From contig NZ_AP018052.1 in the NCBI RefSeq assembly GCF_002356355.1, forward strand, positions 1,860,001 through 1,924,000: a DNA stretch of 64,000 bases, written 5' to 3'. Below the pieces are notes generated by a model. The model was not told the origin of the DNA. It worked only from the letters and a program-made list of their open reading frames with translations, and made no database searches. This DNA is from Thiohalobacter thiocyanaticus (lineage in GTDB: Bacteria; Pseudomonadota; Gammaproteobacteria; Thiohalobacterales; Thiohalobacteraceae). The stretch's first letter is position 1. The number at the start of each line of letters is the position of its first letter. Positions 59,725 through 64,000 of the stretch are shown piece by piece. A program made the translations under genes and the position numbers.

Positions 59725-59726
59725 CG
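59656..59726. repeat. CGTCATCCCCGCGAAGGCGG-type palindrome inside the lpxK 3' end
   Basis: CGTCATCCCCGCGAAGGCGG at the left and CGGCCTACGCCGGGATGACG at the right are imperfect inverted arms with inner ATCCAGT/CTGGAT. It adds codons to lpxK and provides its stop. A half copy is at 60885-60913. Confidence 0.85.
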
Positions 59727-59832
59727 TTGAGAGGCAACACAACCGCGCTCTATACAACCATCTGAACGCCTTAGACGAACCCCCTGAATGCGTTACACTA
59801 TCCCCACGCAATAACCACCCCCGGACACACCC

Positions 59833-60033
59833 ATGGACAAAAAACTCCTCGACATCCTCGTCTGCCCCGTCTGCAAGGCCCCCCTGGTCTACCTCAAGGC
59901 CGAACAGGAACTGATCTGCCGCGGCGACCGCCTGGCCTATCCCATCCGCGACGGCATCCCGGTGCTGCTGGCCGACGAAGCCCGCGAACTCGGCCCGGAA
60001 GAGGAAGTGCCTGAGGGTCCGAAGACGGCATGA
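59833..60033 (+). CDS. Trm112 family protein (YcaR-like)
   Basis: 66 residues. [20 protein letters not shown] and [20 protein letters not shown] then LADEARE are the Trm112 signature with a CxxC zinc-type pair at residues 10-13 (the second pair is reduced to one Cys). In eukaryotes Trm112 activates methyltransferases; in bacteria the role is unclear. Stop overlaps kdsB by 4 bases, the usual ycaR-kdsB pairing. Confidence 0.93.
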   Translation: MDKKLLDILVCPVCKAPLVYLKAEQELICRGDRLAYPIRDGIPVLLADEARELGPEEEVPEGPKTA

Positions 60034-60791
60034 GCTTCAAGGTCGTCATCCCGGCGCGCTACGCCTCCAGCCGCCTGCCGGGCAAGCCGCTGCTGGAGAT
60101 CGTCGGGCGCCCTATGCTCGAACACGTCTACCGCCGTGCTTGCGAGAGCGGGGCAGGGGAGGTCATCGTTGCCACCGACGACGACCGCATCCGCGAAGCC
60201 GCCGAAGCCTTCGGCGCCGGCGTCGCCATGACCGCCGCCGACCACCCCTCCGGCACCGACCGCATCGCCGAAGTGGCCGAGACCCGCGACTGGCCCGCCG
60301 ACGCCATCATCGTCAACCTCCAGGGCGACGAACCCCTGATGCCACCGAGCCTGATCCGCACCGTCGCCGACGATCTAGAGGCCCACCCCGACGCCGACAT
60401 CGCCACCCTGTGCGCCCCCATCGACTGCGCCGAGGACTTCTTCGACCCGCATATCGTGAAAGTGGTGCGCGACCACAAAGGCTATGCCCTGTATTTCAGC
60501 CGCGCCCCCATCCCCTGGGACCGCGACGAATTCGCCACCGGCAGCAAGACCCTGCCCAAGGGCGTGCCGCACCTGCGCCACATCGGCATGTACGCCTACC
60601 GTGCCGGTTTCCTGCAGCACTACCGACAGCTGGAACCCGCACCTATCGAGAACAGCGAAATGCTGGAACAACTGCGGGCGCTGTGGCACGGTGTACGTAT
60701 CCATGTCGCCGAAGCGCCGGAGACGCCGGGGCATGGGGTGGATACGCAGGCTGATCTGGAACGGGTAGCGGGACTGCTGGCAGCGGAGTGA
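60030..60791 (+). CDS. kdsB: 3-deoxy-manno-octulosonate cytidylyltransferase
   Basis: 253 residues. KdsB activates Kdo as CMP-Kdo for lipopolysaccharide. [20 protein letters not shown] (nucleotide site) opens it, then [40 protein letters not shown] and [14 protein letters not shown], and a C-terminal [20 protein letters not shown]. Fully typical. Ends the msbA-lpxK-trm112-kdsB envelope block. Confidence 0.97.
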   Translation: MSFKVVIPARYASSRLPGKPLLEIVGRPMLEHVYRRACESGAGEVIVATDDDRIREAAEAFGAGVAMTAADHPSGTDRIAEVAETRDWPADAIIVNLQGDEPLMPPSLIRTVADDLEAHPDADIATLCAPIDCAEDFFDPHIVKVVRDHKGYALYFSRAPIPWDRDEFATGSKTLPKGVPHLRHIGMYAYRAGFLQHYRQLEPAPIENSEMLEQLRALWHGVRIHVAEAPETPGHGVDTQADLERVAGLLAAE

Positions 60792-60884
60792 ACGCCGGCG
60801 TTGAATCAGTGGCGAAAACCGAGTTGGAGTGAGTGAAACCCCTTTACACGCGGTCGCGATTATTGGCTGCAACACCAAAAACGC

Positions 60885-60913
60885 CGTCATCCCCGCGCAG
60901 GCGGGGATCCAGT
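60885..60913. repeat. Half copy of CGTCATCCCCGCG-type repeat
   Basis: CGTCATCCCCGCGCAGGCGG followed by GGATCCAGT matches the left arm of 59656-59726. It lies in the leader before the DUF2442 gene; no right arm is present. Confidence 0.7.
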
Positions 60914-60963
60914 ATCTCCGACAGGAGAGATGCCTTACAAGATCGATCCATTGTGAGGTAATC

Positions 60964-61251
60964 ATGCATTGGGATGTCACAAAAGTACGCCCACTGGACG
61001 ACCACCAGATTTATGTCGAGTTGGAGGACGGTCGCAAGGACATATTCGACCTCAAGCCGTATCTGGATCATGGAGTGTTCAGAGAACTCAGGGATAAGGA
61101 GTATTTTTCCAGAGTCGGCATCGTGCTTGGGGCGGTCACCTGGCCGCATGAGCAGGATATTGCGCCAGAGACACTGATTTCAGGATTGAAGCCAGTAGAG
61201 CATAAACAAAACTTTGGCCAAACATGGATCGAATCGAGAAATATACTCTGA
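60964..61251 (+). CDS. DUF2442 family protein
   Basis: 95 residues. The N-terminal part MHWDVTKVRPLDDHQIYVEL, then KDIFDLKPYLDHGVFRELRD and VTWPHEQDIAPETL, is a clear DUF2442 domain, a small protein usually next to a DUF4160 partner in a possible toxin-antitoxin pair. No DUF4160 partner is next to it here. The last about 23 residues are an unusual extension after PETL and end in AT-richer DNA, close to the start of the AT-rich cassette. GAGGT precedes the ATG at 60964. Confidence 0.83.
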   Translation: MHWDVTKVRPLDDHQIYVELEDGRKDIFDLKPYLDHGVFRELRDKEYFSRVGIVLGAVTWPHEQDIAPETLISGLKPVEHKQNFGQTWIESRNIL

Positions 61252-61354
61252 CCCCAGATATCCCGGATATCGCAGGCTTGATGAAGCGTAATCAAATCAG
61301 TGCATGAATTAAATTGATGGCTTATATCAAAGAAGAAGTAAAGGAGGGGAAGGG

Positions 61355-61828
61355 ATGATAGCAGTGGGAGTAAATCAGGAAACGGGTGAGACATACAAAG
61401 TAGATTCTGACGAAATCGACCGTGAATATATTGAATCAATGTCGATATTTAGGAAAGCAGATACTGAAATTAAGAAACAAATCGATAACCTGGATATATC
61501 GGCAGATGCAAAATCATTGCTCTATGCATTTTCAAGCGCCACGATAAAGGCTGGCGAGTACATCGTTAAGATAGGAAGAAAAATCATAGACTATGTATGC
61601 AGGATATTGGACGAATTTCCGAATACATCATTCGGCATGGTATTTGGCGCTATTGCGGGCTTTCTGGTCTCGTCAATTCCGCTTCTCGGTGTTGTGCTGG
61701 GGCCTTTAGTGGCACCGATTTTAATGGCGTTCGGCCTGTTTGGCGGATTGATGGAGGATTTGAAGGACAAGGCATTAGCAAGAAAAATCTCGGAGATTAA
61801 TGGAAAATTCACTCCTCTGCGTGCGTAG
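61355..61828 (+). CDS. Unknown small membrane protein of the AT-rich cassette
   Basis: 157 residues, no recognised family. The N-terminal half is charged and helical (SIFRKADTEIKKQIDNLDIS, LLYAFSSATIKAGEYIVKIG); residues about 90-135 are a hydrophobic Gly-rich hairpin (FGMVFGAIAGFLVSSIPLLG, VVLGPLVAPILMAFGLFGGL), then a short cytosolic tail KDKALARKISEINGKF. A strong GGAGGGGA precedes the ATG. Base composition is unlike its surroundings: bases 61441-61500 hold 19 G+C of 60. It overlaps nothing and is 9 bases before the TerB-like gene, so the two are one operon. Confidence 0.8.
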   Translation: MIAVGVNQETGETYKVDSDEIDREYIESMSIFRKADTEIKKQIDNLDISADAKSLLYAFSSATIKAGEYIVKIGRKIIDYVCRILDEFPNTSFGMVFGAIAGFLVSSIPLLGVVLGPLVAPILMAFGLFGGLMEDLKDKALARKISEINGKFTPLRA

Positions 61829-61837
61829 GGAATCGTC

Positions 61838-62674
61838 GTGGAGCAAAAAAACAATAATCAGTGGTTCGATGATATAGATACAATCATTGATGAGCCGCTA
61901 AAATTCAAGGCAAGGCTTTCTATCGGTGAGAACGCTTACGCGTCACTCAGGGTAAAGAACAAGGTGATAGAAATCTGGGATGCACTTGGTGCGGCATCTA
62001 CAGGTGCAGCCATTGCGCAATCATCAGCCGTGGCATCAACTTTTTTTGCACCAAGCTGGTTTCTTTCTGCTTTAGGGGTTGGAGCGGCGGCGACTCCCAT
62101 CGGATGGGTTGTTGCGGCAGGATTGTTTACAGGCGGCGCCTGGGTGGGAATTAGTCGGTATGTAAAGAACAATACCAGCAGTCGCGTCACAGTCATTCCT
62201 CAATTCATTAATACACCGATGGACGTTCTGGCACTTGCCTTATTTGACCTTATCGCGCCTTTGGCCCTGAGGGTGGCAATCATTGATGGTGAAATTGACG
62301 AGTCAGAGAAAATATCGATAACCAACAGTTTTATTAATGATTGGGGGTATAACGAAGAGTTTGTCAATGAGGGGCTTTTATTCATTGAATCCAATATATC
62401 TGAATTTTCTATAGCAGAGCTCGCGAGCAGTCTGGCGGAATACAAGAAGGAAAACCCTGATTGCAGTTACGATGATATGTCAAAAGAAATTTTGCATCTT
62501 CTCAGGGAGGTGATCGAGGCAGATGGGAGGCTTGATGAAAGGGAGGATATGGCGATTGAGCGTATTGACCGAGTCTTCAAGGAAGTTAATAAACTAAAAT
62601 TTAAATCGAGGATAAAATCAATCCTCGAAAAGCTTAGCACCAAAAGGTTCCATCGAGCACGTCCGGATCATTAA
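61838..62674 (+). CDS. Membrane protein with C-terminal TerB-like domain
   Basis: 278 residues, starting at a GTG. After a charged start, residues about 45-115 are hydrophobic and Gly/Ala-rich (ALGAASTGAAIAQSSAVAST, FLSALGVGAAATPIGWVVAA), a likely membrane hairpin. The C-terminal half resembles TerB/tellurite-resistance-type helical domains, with the two acidic motifs RVAIIDGEIDESEKISITNS and REVIEADGRLDEREDMAIER that bind metal in TerB. The C-terminus is basic (KFKSRIKSILEKLSTKRFHR). Such TerB domains appear in stress and conflict systems; function here is unknown. Second gene of the AT-rich two-gene operon. Confidence 0.8.
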   Translation: MEQKNNNQWFDDIDTIIDEPLKFKARLSIGENAYASLRVKNKVIEIWDALGAASTGAAIAQSSAVASTFFAPSWFLSALGVGAAATPIGWVVAAGLFTGGAWVGISRYVKNNTSSRVTVIPQFINTPMDVLALALFDLIAPLALRVAIIDGEIDESEKISITNSFINDWGYNEEFVNEGLLFIESNISEFSIAELASSLAEYKKENPDCSYDDMSKEILHLLREVIEADGRLDEREDMAIERIDRVFKEVNKLKFKSRIKSILEKLSTKRFHRARPDH

Positions 62675-62697
62675 ATATTAACGGGTACATCAGTGGC

Positions 62698-62751
62698 GGG
62701 GTCAGGTCTTGCATTGCAACACGCGAATGCTTGATTGCAAGACCTCACCCC
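62698..62751. repeat. REP-type hairpin (GGGGTCAGGTCTTGC palindrome)
   Basis: GGGGTCAGGTCTTGCA and TGCAAGACCTCACCCC are inverted 16-base arms with one mismatch around a 22-base loop. This motif is typical of REP elements linked to REP-associated tyrosine transposases; no such gene lies in the window. It sits between the TerB-like gene and the next small gene. Confidence 0.75.
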
Positions 62752-62755
62752 GTTG

Positions 62756-62803
62756 TTAATGGGTAATCCATATTTTATGCTGAAGATGGTGAACACCCAT
62801 TAA
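62756..62803. other. Inverted repeat upstream of small membrane gene
   Basis: TTAATGGGT (62756-62764) and ACCCATTAA (62795-62803) pair perfectly across 30 bases. Possible terminator of the TerB unit or operator of the next gene; undecided. Confidence 0.4.
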
Positions 62804-62850
62804 AACCCAACCCCTCTTCAAGGTCTGTATATTTACACAACAGGAAACAG

Positions 62851-63243
62851 ATGATGCCGAAGCAGATTAGAAGGGAGGGCGGTAGCGTCAATTATCTTTT
62901 GCTATTTGTGATCATCCTGATGGCAGTAGTCATTGGCAACCTGGCATCGGACTGGATCGAGCTGAAGTGGGTTGAACATCAGACGGCGCAGGCAATATCT
63001 GCGTTCAATGATGAAATTAATGATGCAGCACAGGAGCAGCGCCAGCGCAACCTCCGTCTTCAACACCAGACGCAGGAAGAAAGAAAACGGAGTCCTACAG
63101 GGGTGAAGTTGGAAAGGGTATGCACCGATTGGATGCGGGCGGACGAGGAATACGATTCATATACCACGCAGACTGGTCGCGAGAAGCACTGCACAAACTA
63201 TCGCAAGTTTATTCAATCGGGCATAATCCCGCGATCTAAGTGA
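62851..63243 (+). CDS. Small single-pass membrane protein of unknown function
   Basis: 130 residues. Basic start (MMPKQIRREGG), one membrane helix VNYLLLFVIILMAVVIGNLA, then a long charged helix (QAISAFNDEINDAAQEQRQR, NLRLQHQTQEERKR) and a C-terminal VKLERVCTDWMRADEEYDSY with HCTNYRKFIQSG; the two cysteines may pair if it faces the periplasm. AGGAAA precedes the ATG. Intermediate base composition. It belongs to the AT-rich cassette by position, not by any shared motif. Confidence 0.72.
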   Translation: MMPKQIRREGGSVNYLLLFVIILMAVVIGNLASDWIELKWVEHQTAQAISAFNDEINDAAQEQRQRNLRLQHQTQEERKRSPTGVKLERVCTDWMRADEEYDSYTTQTGREKHCTNYRKFIQSGIIPRSK

Positions 63244-63265
63244 ATAATGGGGCAGCGCCCTTCAT

Positions 63266-64000
63266 ATGCCGGAATTCCTGCAAAAAGATATTTTGATGAC
63301 CATGAACGGAAATGATCCTGACAGCCTGTACAAGACCTTATTGGAGTCGACCAAGGCCATCCCCTGGAAGATCAACTGGCAAAGCAAGGAGTTCGAGTAC
63401 ATCGGGCCCCAGATCGAGAAGTTGCTGGGCTGGACTCAGGACAGTTGGGCGACCGCCCAGGACTGGATCGACCGGATTCATCCGGAAGACCGTGAGGAGA
63501 CGGCGAACCTGTGCGTCTCTCAATCCGAGCACGGCATTGATCACGAGGCCGATTACCGCGCTCTGACGGCCGACGGCGGCTATGTGTGGGTACGCGACGT
63601 GGTGCATGTCATCCGCGAGAATGGTGTTACCACCGCCCTGGTCGGCTTCATCTTTGACATCTCCGAGCGCAAACGCATGGAAGACGTGCTGGTCAAGCTG
63701 AACAAGCAGCTGGAGTCGTTTTCCTTCAATGATGCGCTGACCGGCGTCGCCAACCGGCGGATGTACGATCAGACCGTGGCAGCGGAATGGGCCCGTGCAC
63801 AGCGGCATCAGGAGCCCCTGTCGCTGATCGTCCTGGATATCGACCATTTCAAGGCATACAACGACTGCCACGGTCATGTCACGGGCGATGACTGCCTGAA
63901 GACCGTCGCAAGCCTTCTGGAGGGGGTATCGTCACGCTCCACGGACCTGCTGGCCCGTTACGGCGGTGAGGAGTTCGTGCTGTTATTGCCCGATACCGAT
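63266..64000 (+). CDS. PAS-GGDEF diguanylate cyclase (3' end beyond window)
   Basis: At least 245 residues, open to the edge. A PAS_3-type domain comes first (PWKINWQSKEFEYIGPQIEK, WTQDSWATAQDWIDRIHPED, GGYVWVRDVVHVIRENG, FDISERKRMED), a short linker helix, then a GGDEF domain (DALTGVANRRMYDQTV, LIVLDIDHFKAYND with the metal Asp, and the active-site ARYGGEEFVLLLPDTD at the cut). GGEEF is a functional variant, so it should make cyclic di-GMP, the ligand of PilZ proteins such as 16538-16870. Start is uncertain: 63266, 63296 or 63302. No membrane helix is seen. Confidence 0.9.
   Translation, partial: MPEFLQKDILMTMNGNDPDSLYKTLLESTKAIPWKINWQSKEFEYIGPQIEKLLGWTQDSWATAQDWIDRIHPEDREETANLCVSQSEHGIDHEADYRALTADGGYVWVRDVVHVIRENGVTTALVGFIFDISERKRMEDVLVKLNKQLESFSFNDALTGVANRRMYDQTVAAEWARAQRHQEPLSLIVLDIDHFKAYNDCHGHVTGDDCLKTVASLLEGVSSRSTDLLARYGGEEFVLLLPDTD

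Noticed and set aside
60964-61251. A DUF2442/DUF4160 toxin-antitoxin pair
   Set aside because: Only the DUF2442 half is present; neither flank encodes a DUF4160 protein.

Overview
The window reads as a GC-rich chromosome segment from a gammaproteobacterium that oxidises reduced sulfur. The evidence is the gene set: ZipA, LolCD, MsbA-LpxK-KdsB, Lpp with L,D-transpeptidases, DksA-GluQRS and a MotY-like protein point to Gammaproteobacteria, while sulfide:quinone reductase, two DsrE-type proteins, a periplasmic rhodanese and CysZ point to sulfur metabolism. GlcDEF and a CbbY-like phosphatase would suit an autotroph. I cannot name the genus from sequence alone. No rRNA, tRNA, CRISPR array, integrase or intact transposase was seen, and no gene-free stretch exceeds 300 bases.

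Layout. 0-7.4 kb: start of acs (cut by the window edge), a secreted DsrE-like protein, dksA-gluQ, a CbbY-like phosphatase and aminotransferase pair, cysZ with a sugar kinase, and queF. 7.6-14 kb: smc-zipA-ligA. 14-18.8 kb: DUF1631 and PilZ proteins, then two L,D-transpeptidases flanking an Lpp-like lipoprotein. 18.8-24 kb: glycolate oxidase glcDEF followed by an Mqo-like flavoprotein. 24-32 kb: tpm, a von Willebrand A membrane protein paired with a coiled-coil membrane protein, then PBP1B with a TPR lipoprotein that is a good LpoP candidate. 32-36 kb: yoaA-tsaB, small proteins and DUF4202. 36-45.6 kb: sulfur and regulation block with DsrE2, TetR and an MMPL exporter, sulfide:quinone reductase with a sigma-54/FNR-type control region and its likely PAS activator, a rhodanese with a 43-residue secreted partner, and DAHP synthase. 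45.8-53.3 kb: bioA, aguAB, MotY-like protein, lolCD and DUF2062. 53.4-60.8 kb: comEC, exbBD-like, msbA-lpxK, trm112-kdsB. 61.3-63.2 kb: an AT-rich cassette of unknown membrane proteins, one with a TerB-like domain. The window ends inside a PAS-GGDEF diguanylate cyclase.

The most unusual signals are four. (1) Dispersed palindromic repeats sit exactly at gene 3' ends and supply the stop codons; two convergent gene pairs share one such element between them. (2) The sulfide:quinone reductase promoter has a GG-N10-GC sigma-54 signature, a perfect TTGAT-N4-ATCAA box and repeated TGTCA/TGACA half-sites that recur around the adjacent PAS-sigma-54 activator gene. (3) The AT-rich TerB cassette looks horizontally acquired and is the best candidate here for an undescribed system. 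(4) A coiled-coil membrane protein carries two DIDALL peptides resembling the CheY-binding tip of FliM.
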